From the NCBI GenBank assembly GCA_029706075.1, contig JAINUG010000039.1, positions 5,770,001 to 5,834,000 on the forward strand: a stretch of DNA of 64,000 nucleotides, in the 5' to 3' direction. This stretch comes from Aldrovandia affinis (lineage: Eukaryota > Chordata > Actinopteri > Notacanthiformes > Halosauridae). The notes beneath the pieces are model-generated. The model ran no database searches and was not told the origin of the DNA. It saw nothing but the letters and a program-made list of their open reading frames with translations. The translations under genes were made by a program, and so were the position numbers. Below, piece by piece: positions 10,149-24,432 of this stretch. The first letter of the stretch is position 1; each line of letters opens with the position of its first letter.

Positions 10149-11239
10149 CTGCAAAACAGAGACACTGAGGATTAGAAGGGTAAAAAAAGATCACCTGTAC
10201 CAGGTGTATAAGGAATATCCTCTTTGAAGCACAATAAATCCTGTCTTTCTGTCTATCTGTCTGTCTATTTATCTTTCTATCATTGTATTGTTTGTCTCTC
10301 AGCATTTCTCCCCTGCCAGCTATTCTACACTGACTTCTAGGTAGAACACAAAGGGTAACACCAGGAGGGATCACAGCAGAACAAGCTGTTGTGGGAAGTG
10401 GGGTCCTCCAGGGATCAGAGTTTGGAACCCTACTCATAAATGACATTGATAAATGCATTGGTGGCAATGTAGTTACATTTGCAGACCCAGAACTCAGGGG
10501 TTTAGCAAACACAAAAAGTAAATGAAGAAATGTGAGATTTAATAGAATCCAGAACTGGGTAGAGACCTAGCAATTGAGATTATGTGAGAAATACTGATTT
10601 CATAAATTGTTATTTTAAGTGAGGATTTAAATTGGAATGTTCCGATTTTTAAAAAAAATTAGCACTTGGGAGTAATAGTTGAATCAAGTCTGTCTGAATC
10701 TAGACATTCTGCTGGGATATAAAGGACATGTATGGAGTATAAATCATACAAATACAGTTGACTCAGATTGGTCTGTGTCTTAATCAATTTCCATGATCTA
10801 CCACTGATCTAATAACCTTGTTAAATGTACTTAGTTGACTCAAAATTATTGATACCCTTCATAAAGATGAGAAAAATGCTGGCTAAAATAAACATAGGTA
10901 ATGAGCTTCTTCCCACAAAAAGATGTGGCACTGTGGAAATTTACAGTGGGTAGACAAATCAAAATCATCTGCCACACTCAGAGCAGCCGATGGAGTGGAG
11001 TTTGCCAGTCTCCGGACTGGATCTTTATTTCGGTCTCTCCCCCAGACTGAAAGATAGATTGTTTATTGTCCTTTTCAGGAAATTTGTTGCCACAGTCTGT
11101 ACAGAGAAAGCCTCACATAAATTACATAAATTACATAAATACAAATATACACACCACTATTACATACATACATTAAATATGCGCCCACATGGGTACATCC
11201 ACATTTTTACCAACATACACAGTCATACTCATCTATACA
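10149..11239. other. No gene seen upstream of the unit 1 V exon
   Basis: Contains a (tctg/tcta)n microsatellite at about 10240-10275. The minus frame is open into the intron beyond the V exon (to about 10512), but the AG at 10150-10149 marks the exon edge. Confidence 0.5.
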
Positions 11240-13140
11240 TGATTTTTACTGAGGTATTTTGTTTAATGATGCTATGGCAGAGGGGACAAAACTCCTGCCA
11301 AAGCGTGCCCGTTTCCAGGCAAGGGTTCTGTATCTGCGACCTGATGGAAGTAGTGTGAAGAATGGGTTGAGGGGGTGGCTGGGGTCATGTGCAATGGTAC
11401 GTGCTCTGCGTGTAATGGCTCTGCTGTTGAGGTCTGAGAGGTTGGGGGTGGGGAGGCCAATCATTTTGGAGGCATTGTGTATAATGCGTGAGTTTGTTCC
11501 TGTTGGAAATAGTTAGAATGTTGAAAAAACAAGGGAAACAGTAAAGGAGAATGGGTTGAATTATACTTTGGTAAAGCAGTAACAGAAGGTGGGGGGCAAC
11601 AGAAAGTGCTCTGAGTTTGCGGATGGCAGAGAGTCTTTGTTGGCCGCGTTTGTGGATGTCAGTGGTGTGTTGATCAAAGCTCAGTTTATTGTCCAGGGTG
11701 AGTCCAAGGTATTTGTAGCACTCCACCATCTCAACTGCTTTATTGTTGATACAGGTGGGGTTGTGGGTGGAGTTGTGGGCTGTGCTGTGTGTACTGGAAG
11801 TAATGAACAGTTCTTTTGTTTTTACACGTTCAGCTCCAGGTAGTTGTTACTGCACCACTGTGTAAAATGGGAGATGGAGTCTTGGTAGCCTAAAACAGAG
11901 TTATTGTCATTGAGGAGTGCAAGTATGACAGTATCATCAGAGTATTTGAAGTATGTAGTGATGGGTGAGGAACTGACACAGTCATTGGTATAGAGGGTAA
12001 ACAGGAAGGGGCTCAGGACACAACCTTGTGGGGCTCCGGTGTTGGTGATGGTTGTTGAAGATGTTACAGTGCCCACTCTAACGGTTTGTGGTCTTTCACT
12101 GAGGAAACTGTATCCAGTGAGTGAGAAGTGGAGGGACATTGAGGTGGTGGAGTTTCCTAATCATCTGGTGGCGCTGGATGTTGTTAAAAGCAGAACTAAA
12201 ATCGATGAAGAGGAGTCTGGCGAAGTTACTGGGTGATTCCAGGTGTTGTAAAAGGGAGTGGAGGAGGCATGCCACAGCATCCTCAGTCCCTCTTTTGGCC
12301 TTGTAGGCGAACTGGTTGCTGTCCAATTGTGGTCCGACAATTGGAAGGATGATGTTAAGCACCAGTTTTTCCAGGCACTTCATAAGTATTGAGGTGAGTG
12401 CAACTGGCCGATAGTGGTTTCGCTCTGAGGGGCGGGGTTTCTTGGGTACCGGTATGACGGTGGATGCTTTCCACAGCGTGGGCACTGAAGCTGTCCTGTA
12501 GGATTCCCAGAAGATTGAGTGCATGATGGGAGAGAGCTCCGTGGCACAGTCCTTGAGCACCCGCGCCTGGATGCCATCCGGCCCTGGAGCCTTGCCTGAC
12601 TTGCACCGGCTCAGCTGCCGGCACACGTCCTCCACTGTGAAGGGAGCAGGGTGTACTGGCTCCGGGATGGGGAGGGTCTCCAGTAGCGCCTTGCATTCCT
12701 CTGAGCAGTTGATGGTGTCAAACCGTGTGTAGAAGGTGTTTAGGTCTTCTGCAAATGACGCAGGGTCAGTTATTGCAGCTAACTTGGGTTTTGGGTCATG
12801 TCCAGTGAGTGTCCTTACTTTTGAAAAGCTTCTCTAGTGTTCATGGTGCTGAATTCCTGTTCAAGTTTCTCTTTGCATTTGATTTTGGCCTTGAAGATGT
12901 CATTCTTTACTTGGCGGCTTATGATTTTGAGTGAAACCCAGTCCTGCTGTTGAAAGGCTTTCTGTTTTTCCCTTAACCTGTGGTTAATATGGTGAGTAAT
13001 CCAGGGTTTGGAGTTTGGATATTTTTTGAATGACTTAACTGGTATGGTTGTGGCAATGCAGAACTTAATGTAGTCTGTAATAACGGAGACCCTCTCATCT
13101 AAGTTGCCATCAAAAATGTCCCAGTCTGTGCAGGCCAATG
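11240..13140 (-). mobile_element. LINE (non-LTR retrotransposon) fragment, L2/Rex-like reverse transcriptase, 5' truncated
   Basis: Minus-strand relic of an autonomous LINE. In order: inter-domain segment 13138-12815 (WDIFDGNLDERV…), RT core 12635-12096 (KSGKAPGPDGIQARVLK, ERNHYRPVALTS, ARLLFIDFSSAFN), 12139-11822 (NTGAPQGCVLSPFLFTLYTN, with YSDDT where the catalytic A/F-x-DD motif sits) and the C-terminal part 11729-11385 (KYLGLTLDNKLSF). Reading moves between frames at about 12100, 11800 and 11500, so it is inactive. The endonuclease domain is absent. The clade is inferred from motif wording and is uncertain. Confidence 0.88.
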
Positions 13141-13989
13141 AACCCTGCAGTTGTGTAATGGCGTCCTCCGACTACTGGTTGACGCTGTAGGTCTGGGGTT
13201 TGTGACGCTTCAGTACCGGTTTGTATTGCGGAAGCAGGAAGATGACGTTGTGAAACAGCGAGAGAGAGAGAAACAGCGGGAGAGTAAAATAAAGACAAAC
13301 ACAAAACAGTCTTCACCCTACTGGCTGCGAAGCTTTTGAGCAAAAACAATTAAAATAACAAACTAAAATAAACCTCCGAGGGGGGAATCCCCTTCCGGGG
13401 AAAAACAGAACGAACACAGACAATCAGCGGCTTTCCACACCGCTTCCGTACATCCACATTTAACACGCATGAACACTTAACGGGACAGGGTAGAACTCTA
13501 CGCACTGTCCCTACACGCACTCATCACACATAACAGGACACCGATACACACACAGGAAGCACTCTACTCTGTCCCTCTTAACAGACTCGTCCCTCCTCTG
13601 TCTCCGTGTTGTTGGGGAGCTCAGGGTCTGGACCTGGTGTTGGGTCATCATCTCCCCTTCATTCTACATGTTGCTCTTGACAGGTAAATTATTATAAAAA
13701 TATGTGCATAAATACCATCATAATAAATTAAATGTCATGTAGCAATATGGTTTGGGAACCAAGTGTGTCACCTGGTTGCAAATTCAAATCCCAGGTAGGG
13801 CACTATTCGAGAGTTTAGTGCGTTAGGGGCGTAAGTGACATTTTGGTCAAAAATGAGTTAATTGTTGTCAGTCAGTGGTTCTCAACCTGTGATTTGCATA
13901 AGTGGGTAACCTCATTTGTAACCTAATAAAGCCCATTTATTTTCCCGTCAATGCAAAAATAAAAACATGGCCCAGATGGTGTCTGGTAG
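13141..13989. other. No gene seen; possible tail-exon scrap at about 13615-13660
   Basis: The phrase ctggacctggtgttgggtca at 13630 is nearly identical to a piece of the unit 4 tail exon (about 58527), hinting at a fragment of the receptor tail here. The rest is unassigned, between the LINE and the gypsy 3' LTR. Confidence 0.3.
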
Positions 13990-14933
13990 TGTGACGACCG
14001 CGGTAAGGACCCAGACGCAGATCAGGGATTAGGCAAAAGAGTTGTTTATTCACAGGCAGGGGTCAAAACCAAGAATCAGGGAATCAGAGGTACAAAATCG
14101 CGAGGCAGAGAGAAGTAGTAATAGGGCAGTCAAAAGGTCGATACTCAGGAATCAGAAGGGCAAAAGGACAAAATCGCTGGGCAGGCTCGGGGTCGTAATC
14201 AAAGGGTAGTCTCGGGAAATGCTAATTACTCTGGCTTCGGAAAGGTAGGCTCAGGGAAATAGAATCAACGTACTGACACGGAGAAATGAAAACACTGAAC
14301 ATATATACAGGGAGACATAATAGAAATCCAGGTGAGACAGCGAGAGAGAGAGGCTGGAACACAGGGAAGAGATAATTACATAACAAGAGGGAAACGTAAG
14401 ACACGGACACTGAACCATACAAACATATAGACAATAAACGACCTGGGAGAACAGGCAGACACGTGCATAGTAAAGGAGGTACGCAAGGAGAAACGTTGCG
14501 TGCGTATGAGGAGAGAACGGAAAACTAAGCAGGGATAGGATAATGAGAGAGAGAAATGCCGGTAGTAGGAGCGTGAGATAATTAGTGATTAGTAGTGTTA
14601 GTAACTAAATCTAAATCCCTAACGTTAGTAGATTAGTTAGTTAGTACTGTACACATCTAACTAATATATACAAAGTGCGATCACGAAAGTAGGAAAGAAG
14701 AAAACGAGAGAATAAGCGAAGGCGGAGGAAACCCGTAAATTCTAAACACCCGAAGTGCATGACAAGACAAGGAGTGGATCTAGAAATAAACGGAACAGGA
14801 ACGATAACAGACGGGAGAGCAGAACGTGACAGAACAATGAGAAACGCAAAGCTGACAACAGAATAAAGAGACATGACAGATAATAAATACACGAAGTACA
14901 AAAATGACAGAAACATAAACTCAGAATATAACA
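13990..14933 (-). repeat. 3' LTR of the gypsy element (944 bp, TG…CA)
   Basis: On minus it begins TGTTATATTC and ends GGTCGTCACA. It is 944 bp and appears complete. A related but diverged LTR segment lies within the hAT element at 37.4-37.75 kb. Confidence 0.88.
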
Positions 14934-15086
14934 GGACCCCCCCCCTAAGAAACGCCTCTTGGCGTTTAACAGGAGGAACAACAAAAACAGATAAACAAAC
15001 AAGACGCAGGGAAAGCCAGGCAGAACGGGGGCAAAGCACGTGGCGGGATCTCAGAACAGGCAGGGTCAAAAACACAAGGCAGAATC

Positions 15087-17730
<2,644 letters not shown>

Positions 17731-17731
17731 C

Positions 17732-18368
17732 TGTGACGACCGCGGTAAGGACCCAGACGCAGATCAGGGATTAGGCAAAAGAGTTGTTTATTCACAGGCA
17801 GGGGTCAAAACCAAGAATCAGGGAATCAGAGGTACAAAATCGCGAGGCAGAGAGAAGTAGTAATAGGGCAGTCAAAAGGTCGATACTCAGGAATCAGAAG
17901 GGCAAAAGGACAAAATCGCTGGGCAGGCTCGGGGTCGTAATCAAAGGGTAGTCTCGGGAAATGCTAATTACTCTGGCTTCGGAAAGGTAGGCTCAGGGAA
18001 ATAGAATCAACGTACTGACACGGAGAAATGAAAACACTGAACATATATACAGGGAGACATAATAGAAATCAGGTGAGACAACGAGAGAGAGAGGCTGGAA
18101 CACAGGGAAGAGATAATTACATAACAAGAGGGAAACGTAAGACACGGACACTGAACCATACAAACATATAGACAATAAACGACCTGGGAGAACAGGCAGA
18201 CACGTGCATAGTAAAGGGGAGGTACGCAAGGAGAAAGCGTTGCGTGCGTATGAGGAGAGAACGGAAAACTAAGCAGGGATAGGATAATGAGAGAGAGAAA
18301 TGCGGTAGTAGGAAGCGTGAGATAATTAGTGATTAGTAGTGTTAGTAACTCAATCTAAATCCCTAACG
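17732..18368 (-). repeat. 5' LTR of the gypsy element, truncated
   Basis: Almost identical to 13990-14625 (ctgtgacgaccgcggtaagg start), with small differences such as cggtagtagga versus ccggtagtagg. Similarity stops at ctaaatccctaacg, so the outer ~310 bp are missing and no target duplication can be scored. Confidence 0.9.
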
Positions 18369-19860
18369 GGTAGTTTGTCATCTGGCTTCCAGACCAGTGT
18401 ATCTGACTCGTGCTGGCTTCCAGACCAGTGTATCTGACTGCAGGGTGGATTTGAGCTCTCATAATGAACTCCTCATGACACAGATTATTGTGCCTGCAGA
18501 TTTATTAAAGGCCATAATTGTGTACAGACCTGATCAGGATCACGTTTAGGGCTCATTCAGTTCCATACAGGGTAGGAAGGAGGGTCAAGGTTAGGGATCT
18601 TCTTGTGGTGTGAACACAGTGATGGTCACAAGCTGCTCATGTAAAATCCTGTGGCTGCAGGCTTATGGAGATGGAGAAAGCTCTGCACCCACCCCCACTA
18701 TCACCCCCAGCCCCTTTTACTGTGAAGTACATTGAGATTAATTCATCCTAGCTAAACTAACTGTCTGTTATCACTCTCTTCTGGCATAGGCTTATGATGA
18801 GAATTTGCAAGTTTGTCTGTATCACAGGCATGAAAAAATGTTGCCTGTCTGTCAGTCTGTAAAAGTGCTCACTGCAAGTGCAGGCTGAGCTCTTTAGCCC
18901 AGATATAGCTAGTTACAGTTATCATCAGAATACACTGATGTTTGGACTTTAAAGGTGAAAGACATGTGAGTAATGTATTCTACAAGACTGTTAGAAAGCC
19001 TGTTTCTGTATTTTAATATGGGCTTAATTTTTACAGAACAACTTGTATTAGCAAGGTCTATGACGAGACACTGCAGGTTTGTCTGAATCAAGGCCATGCA
19101 AAATATCAACCAATAGAAAATGTTTCCTGGTCTGCAGAGCTGTCACAGAGAAAATAAAAAGCAAGACTGTGGTCCATTTTGACCTGCATGTCACAGGTGA
19201 GCATATGCCATATATATGCCATTTATGCAAGACTACTTACAGTAGTGAATGCATACATTTTTCAGTATTTTTAAGTCACATTTCTTCCACGTCAACACTA
19301 GGGGGTGAAATTGAGTTGCATTCACATTGAGTGTTTTTATTGCTCATTTCTCCTATCCTTCTGTACTGTATTTTGATCATGTCTATCATGAATTCACAGC
19401 AATGAAAACCATAACACATTATACACTTAATCTTTTATTACAGTACCACAGTCCATTCTTACTTGAGCAAACACATAAAGCTGCAAAGCTTATATCAATG
19501 TGTCAATCTATGTGACAATTATTTTTCATACTTGTAGACAAAAAATATGAAAAGTAATGCTAATTATTTCTCAGACAATGATAGTATGTGGATGCAGCTG
19601 AACAGCTTGCCACTCATAGTGATACCAATTCACACCAAAAATGTAATCAGTGAAGACATATATTAAAGTAGCTATATGCACACAAATACAAGGTCAATTC
19701 ACAGTCAACTAACATACTAGATACCTCTCCTTTTATCAAATACATCAATCATTTAAATTTAGAGGAAGTTTAAAATGTATAACATATTGGTATGGCTATA
19801 AGTAAATGTGTGTTATTGATTCATGCACATGCATGAGCTTTATTGTATTAACAACCTGTT
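18369..19860. other. No gene seen; 31-bp tandem duplication at 18382-18439
   Basis: The phrase ctggcttccagaccagtgta plus tctgact occurs twice, 31 bp apart, directly at the truncated LTR edge. The piece at 19233-19262 (cagtagtgaatgcatacatt) is a SINE scrap. No exons recognised. Confidence 0.5.
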
Positions 19861-19865
19861 AATTC

Positions 19866-20170
19866 CAGACTCTTTCTCTGTAGTGTCTCCCTGTGTCTCA
19901 GACTCTTTCTCTGTAGTGTCTCCTGTGTCTCACACTCTTTCTCTGTAGTGTCTCCCTGTGTCTCACACTCTTTCTCTGTAGTGTCTCCCTGTGTCTCATA
20001 CTCTTTCTCTGTAGTGTCTCCCTGTGTCTCACACTCTTTCTCTGTAGTGTCTCCTGTGTCTCACACTCTTTCTCTGTAGTGTCTCCCTGTGTCTCACACT
20101 CTTTCTCTGTAGTGTCTCCCTGTGTCTCATACTCTTTCTCTGTAGTGCCTCTCTGTATTTCACACTCTGT
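19866..20170. repeat. 33-bp minisatellite downstream of the unit 2 tail exon (about 9 units)
   Basis: Same repeat as at 476-690 (tctctgtagtgtctccctgt then gtctcagactct). Several units have lost one base (tctcctgtg), so no long frame is kept. It lies beyond the stop codon of the unit 2 tail exon and is probably untranslated here. Confidence 0.9.
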
Positions 20171-20309
20171 AGTGCTGCTCAGTGTCTGATTGCTGCTCTC
20201 TAGATGACCCCCTGGCCTCCCACGTCCTGATCAGTAGGACGTACAGCATCAGTGTTTGATACTGTTTCTGTGTTCGTACTCTTTTTCCTCTGGCTCTGAA
20301 GGTCTACAG

Positions 20310-20831
20310 CAACGGTTCCCAACCTTTTTTGCTTTCATGCAAGACAATTTTTCCACGGACCGGGGGAGAATTACGCGCATAACAAAACACAATAAAGTGC
20401 ATATTATATCATTTAATTATTAATTTAATTATTACATTTATAATATAAATGTGACTCAACTCAACTTCTTTTAAATGCAGCTTTCTTTTTTTGGCAGTCT
20501 TGGAGTCTTCTGCTATAGCTATCATCATTGGGTCTTTCCCCGTTTTCAAAGAAGCTCTCCAGCAATGTTTGTTTTTTACTCATTTTTGCGAGGGTTAGCT
20601 TGTGGGCTTAATTGATTGGTGCATGGAAAAAAAAACGCGACTGAGACAAGTGCGGAAAAGAGGCACAGACGGAAGTGGTCATTTTTCCAAATAAAACATC
20701 CTGCAGACTGCGATAGTCAATAACATGGAAATAAAATAAAAATTAAAACGTTTTTATTCTTTCTGTGCGGCCCGGTACCAAATGATCCACGGCCCAGTAC
20801 TGGTCTGTGGCCCGGTAATTGGGGACCCCTG
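20310..20831. mobile_element. hAT-type non-autonomous element, 8-bp target duplication GTCTACAG
   Basis: Flanked by gtctacag at 20302-20309 and 20832-20839. The ends read caacggttcccaaccttttt and, inverted, caggggtccccaattaccgg. It has internal GC-rich ends (ggcccggtac) and no coding capacity. Confidence 0.85.
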
Positions 20832-20932
20832 GTCTACAGTGATGTTTTGGTAGAGATATATTGGTGGATTTCTTAGGGACTCCTGGGTGAGGGCCACAAA
20901 CAAAAGCTGGGTTTTAGAAGTTGTGTCATTTT

Positions 20933-21438
20933 TTATAAAATAGTCACTTCACTCTCACTTTCTAGTCTCTGCTCACTGTTTTCTCCAACACTGGGCTGGT
21001 TGGCTCGTGGAGCAGTCTGATGATGAGGATCCTCGTCATGTGGTGTAGTGACAGGTGGTGTATGTTCCGCTCCATCCTGTGTGTTCTGGGACAGGTCAGG
21101 ATCAGAAGGTTTCTCTTCATGGATTGGTGGAGCCACAGGTGGTGCATGTTCCGCTCCATCCTGTGTGTTCTGGGACAGGTGTTTTCCTGCATTGGAATTA
21201 AAGGGGGATCTGGGGGGTTTTTCTGGGGGTGTTAAATCTTCTCCCTGTCCTTGGACTGGTTCCTCATCTATATTTCTTCCTCTATTCTCATCACTGACTT
21301 GCCCCTTTCCTATCTTGAACGGAGGAGCGGACTGAGTGATGAATGGGACAGTGCCAGAGGCGGGGTGTTTAGGAGAGATCTGGACAGAGCTCCCCTCCAC
21401 TCTTATTCCATCATTAGGTCCACCATGGTTGAGTGATT
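20933..21438 (-). CDS. Unit 2 terminal cytoplasmic exon, proline-rich, fully open
   Basis: Terminal exon of the receptor family and the only copy with an uninterrupted reading frame (168 codons). The acceptor is tttgttttatcacag at 21440-21439; phase 1. It opens ESLNHGGPNDGIRVEGSSV, then KHPASGTVPFITQSAPP, the proline-rich core TPPEKPPRSP, and two copies of a roughly 27-residue repeat (LSQNTQDGAEH…PPV…). It ends SESEVTIL-stop. PEKPPR fits the class II SH3-ligand consensus PxxPxR, recalling the SH3-binding proline motifs of the CD2 tail, so an adaptor-binding role is a fair inference. Unit 2 has no Ig or TM exons of its own. Since all cassettes are phase 1, this could serve as an alternative last exon for unit 3. 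Confidence 0.6.
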
Positions 21439-21474
21439 CTGTGATAAAACAAAAGAAAAGAAGATATGTAATGT

Positions 21475-21840
21475 GGGCGGCACGGTGGTGCAGTGGATAG
21501 CACTGTCGCCTCACAGCAAGAAGGTCTCGGGTTCGAATCCAGGCCGGGGGCCTTTCTGTGTGGAGTTTGCATGTTGTCCGCGTGGGTTTCCTCCGGGTAC
21601 TCCGGTTTCCTCCCACAGTCCAAAGACATGCACGTTAGTCTAATTGGAGAATCTAAATTGCCCGTAGGTATGAGTGTGTGAGTGAATGGTGTGTGTGCCC
21701 TGCGATGGATTGGCGACCTGTCCAGGGTTTATTCCTGCCTCTCGCCCCTATGTATGCTGGGATAGGCTCCAGCCCCCCCCCGCGACCCTGACCAGGAATA
21801 AGCGGCTTAGACAATGAGATGAGAGATGAGATGAGATGAG
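21475..21840 (+). repeat. tRNA-derived SINE, plus orientation
   Basis: Begins gggcggcacggtggtgcagt and contains gggttcgaatcc (B box), ctccggtttcctcccacagt, ccaaagacatgcacgttagt and gctgggataggctccagccc. It ends with a (gatga)n tail. It lies in the intron immediately upstream of the unit 2 tail exon. An inverted partner is at 52901-53275. Confidence 0.9.
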
Positions 21841-22268
21841 ATATGTAATGTGAATAATAATAATGAAATCCCCAAAACTAAGTGAACTTATAGGTTTTGT
21901 CAAAAGCCAAAATAGACAGGAAATTCAAATGAGCATCAAAACCTTTAATTTCACATATGCACTAAAAAGGTTTTCCTGCACAAAGCTTTGACTCCTGCTA
22001 CAGTACTGTAGCTATGTTGGTCTACTGTACTTCAGACAGCATGTAGGGTACTCACCACTGGGCACAGGCATGTTGCTTAGGATTCAAACCTTCTCTCAAA
22101 CAGCCTAATTCATACTCTTAAGAGGGATAATGAACCTACAACAATGAATAGGTACTGTTAAAGTTCCCACTGCTCCGTATGTGTTCTTGCGTTGTTATAA
22201 TGAAAGCTTCTTATGGACTTTTGCAAGTAAAACCAATTGTAGATTTGTGTTTAAATATACAAACATAC

Positions 22269-22439
22269 TCAACCCATACTGACTGTGCTATCCAATCCAA
22301 TCATTAAAAAAGGAAAGATTTCATTTGGATTCAATGCCTCTTCCTCTTTTGTAATCTCAAATTTGTCTGAGATTAGTCTGCCTTTTTCATCTTTGACAGT
22401 GGGTGCTGTGAAATGTGATTTGTTTTGACTTCTGGACTT
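22269..22439 (-). other. Possible exon or pseudo-exon shared by units 2 and 3
   Basis: A minus-strand phase-1 frame opening after aagtcaccag reads VKSRSQNKSHFTAP and …EITKEEEALNPNE…, to a stop at 22269. The same block at about 29890-30060 in unit 3 has insertions and deletions that break the frame. It could be a further terminal exon or just intron; the splice sites are weak. Confidence 0.25.
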
Positions 22440-22659
22440 CACTGGTGACTTGAGACTCGATTTGAACTTGAGGTTAAGTGACTTCACTACAACACTGTTC
22501 TCCAAAGATCGGAAATATTCAAAACAGTGGCCAGGTTTGAAGTATGCATCAACAGTGAAATCATAGAGGGAAAAACACAAAATGGCACTTTGGTCTCGTT
22601 TTCCAAATTAAAGTCTGATTTTCACATATAATAAAAGGTAAGCCCTTATAAACCCTCAC

Positions 22660-22788
22660 CTGTACTGTCCTGTGCTGCTGAATCGTGTGACGGTTTACTG
22701 GGTTCCTCGTCTCCACTGGCTTCTTTTGGGGACGTCACCGGCGCTGTCTCTCCTGTTCCATTTTCTCCGATTATCTTCACATGATCTC
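22660..22788 (-). CDS. Unit 2 linker exon A (129 nt, phase 1-1)
   Basis: Acceptor caaaatccag, donor ACAG|gtgaggg on minus. It encodes a 43-residue hydrophilic stretch with GENGTGETAPVTSPKEASG and SKPSHDSAAQDST, rich in Ser, Thr, Pro and Glu. It is nearly identical to 30269-30397. The content is typical of a disordered cytoplasmic linker; no domain recognised. Confidence 0.6.
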
Positions 22789-23037
22789 CTGGATTTTGAC
22801 ATTTTCATAAAATGAATGCTGATTAACCTCGATTACCTCTGAAATGACTTTATTTTACACAAACAAATGTATTTGACATAAACACTGAAAATGACAGGGC
22901 CTCTCTGTGCACTTCCATGGGCACATACTGAAATAGCACCCTCATTGAACCCACAGGGAAAATATTATTTTACTCATGATTGTTTTTGTTTCTATAAAAT
23001 ACACTGACGATACAGATACTGTGGTTTGATCTCTTAC

Positions 23038-23154
23038 CAGCCCCCACGTCTGAGGGAATTTCTTCCAATGGCCCTTGGCTGCTTTTCACACCACTGTCAT
23101 TTCCCTTCAGTGCCTCGCCCACTGTCGTTGGTTGGGAAGAATTTGTGGCATCTC
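23038..23154 (-). CDS. Unit 2 linker exon B (117 nt, phase 1-1)
   Basis: Acceptor ctactatcacag, donor GCTG|gtaagag. Encodes 39 residues beginning GDATNSSQPTTVGEALKG and ending LEEIPSDVGA. Copies are at 26842-26958 and 30647-30763, all 117 nt. Acidic, serine-rich and probably disordered. An LTR element is inserted in the intron just upstream (23260). Confidence 0.6.
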
Positions 23155-23259
23155 CTGTGATAGTAGATGTGTCACTATGGTCATTACAGTCAGTATCAAC
23201 ATTACCATCAGTACTGATTATGTCACAGAGCTACTCAGCTGCTGCAGAGATGTACCTAC

Positions 23260-23833
23260 TGTGGCAGCCCAATGGGCTGCACTAGGAAATGGCTGCCTGG
23301 CCTACAACACATGGGAGCCAGGAAACACTACATTTCCCAGCAGGCCACAGTCACACCTGAGACAAGTGAAGGCAACGGGACTAACGGCCAGCTGAAGGCC
23401 ATTTTGAGGCCTATTTAAAGGGCTGAATCCCATCACACTGGGAGAGGAGTAGGAATGTGTGTGGAAAGGAGTTGCTGTGTGTTTTTGGAGAGTGAAGCCT
23501 GTGAAGTCGTTGACCAGCCAGGATTTGGAGAGCGTGTTGGAGTGTGTTTGTTTGTGTTTGACCGGATTGTTTTGAGGACCCCCTTTGGATATCGACTACG
23601 GACTGGATTGCGGACTTGGACCTGGATTTTGGATTGGATTTGGACATTGACGACGAGATAGGATTTGTGGACTTTATGTGTTTGTATTCCCTTAAAGACC
23701 CCACCCTGCGTTTTGTGTTTGTTCGTTTAATAAAGCATCATTTTGCTTATATTACTGCCTCCTCCGTGTTCTTGCACTTGCCTACGCCCTCTGCAAGGTC
23801 CGTGAGTGTCGCCCAACCCCTGGGGACACCACA
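23260..23833 (+). repeat. Left LTR of the gag-only element (574 bp)
   Basis: Contains a TATA-like gcctatttaaaggg (about 23410) and the polyadenylation signal aataaa (about 23730). It ends CACCACA and is followed by tggtggagaatgc, a plausible primer-binding site. Confidence 0.8.
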
Positions 23834-24432
23834 TATGGTGGAGAATGCGGGCAGAGGGCATCACTTATAGGCAAGAGGAGGTAGTGCAGCAGGATTTAAT
23901 TTTGGAATTGTTGAAAGGAAAAGGCATGCTGATGGAAGGTGACTGGACAGTAGGCCCAGCCATGGAGGCTTGGAACAAGGAGCAGGCCCAATTGGCACAA
24001 AGTGGTGCCCCGTGGTGCATATGCTGTATGGAGTATGGCCACCAACCCAGTGAGTGTTCCAGGAGGGAAGAAGTGGGCTGGAAAGACCCAAAGGAGGGGC
24101 AAGAAACGAAAGAAGTCGGAGAGAAAAATGGCCACCCCTGCTCTGTGGTGCCCCCTAGGGAAAAGAGGAAAAAGATCCCAGGTAGGCCACAAAAACAGCA
24201 TAAAAATGAAGCAGAGAAATATGCTGTTTTAGAGACAGAGTTGGGAGAGGCGCAAGATGTGATTCATAAACTGGAGAAGTGTTATCAGGACCAGAGGGAG
24301 GACCTGGTGAAGAACCAGAGACGGGCGGCCATGGTGGAGGACCGATGGCAAGTCACCCTCCGGGAGGTCCAACAACTAAAAGATGCCCAGACTGAACTGT
24401 ACCAGCTGAAGGTCATTTTGAGGCCTATTTAA
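23833..24432 (+). CDS. Gag-like protein with CCHC zinc knuckle and coiled coil
   Basis: Interior frame of the LTR element, about 200 codons. The knuckle CICCMEYGHQPSEC fits C-x2-C-x4-H-x4-C, the nucleic-acid-binding motif of retroelement Gag. It is followed by a lysine-rich stretch (REKRKKIPGRPQKQHKN) and a heptad-like coiled coil (ETELGEAQDVIHKLEKCY, LREVQQLKDAQTELYQLK). No protease, RT or integrase is present. The frame is also open back into the left LTR (a Met at 23806) and ends inside the right LTR where the two were joined. Probably a non-autonomous element mobilised in trans; whether it is still translated is unknown. Confidence 0.65.
   Translation: MWWRMRAEGITYRQEEVVQQDLILELLKGKGMLMEGDWTVGPAMEAWNKEQAQLAQSGAPWCICCMEYGHQPSECSRREEVGWKDPKEGQETKEVGEKNGHPCSVVPPREKRKKIPGRPQKQHKNEAEKYAVLETELGEAQDVIHKLEKCYQDQREDLVKNQRRAAMVEDRWQVTLREVQQLKDAQTELYQLKVILRPI

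Noticed and set aside
14641..15075. Hydrophobic minus-strand frame of 144 codons
   Set aside because: It lies inside and across the gypsy 3' LTR; low-complexity, with no homologue recognised.
20933..21616. Extending the unit 2 tail exon upstream to 21616
   Set aside because: Codons above 21438 derive from the intronic SINE, and a clear acceptor (ttttatcacag) marks the exon edge.
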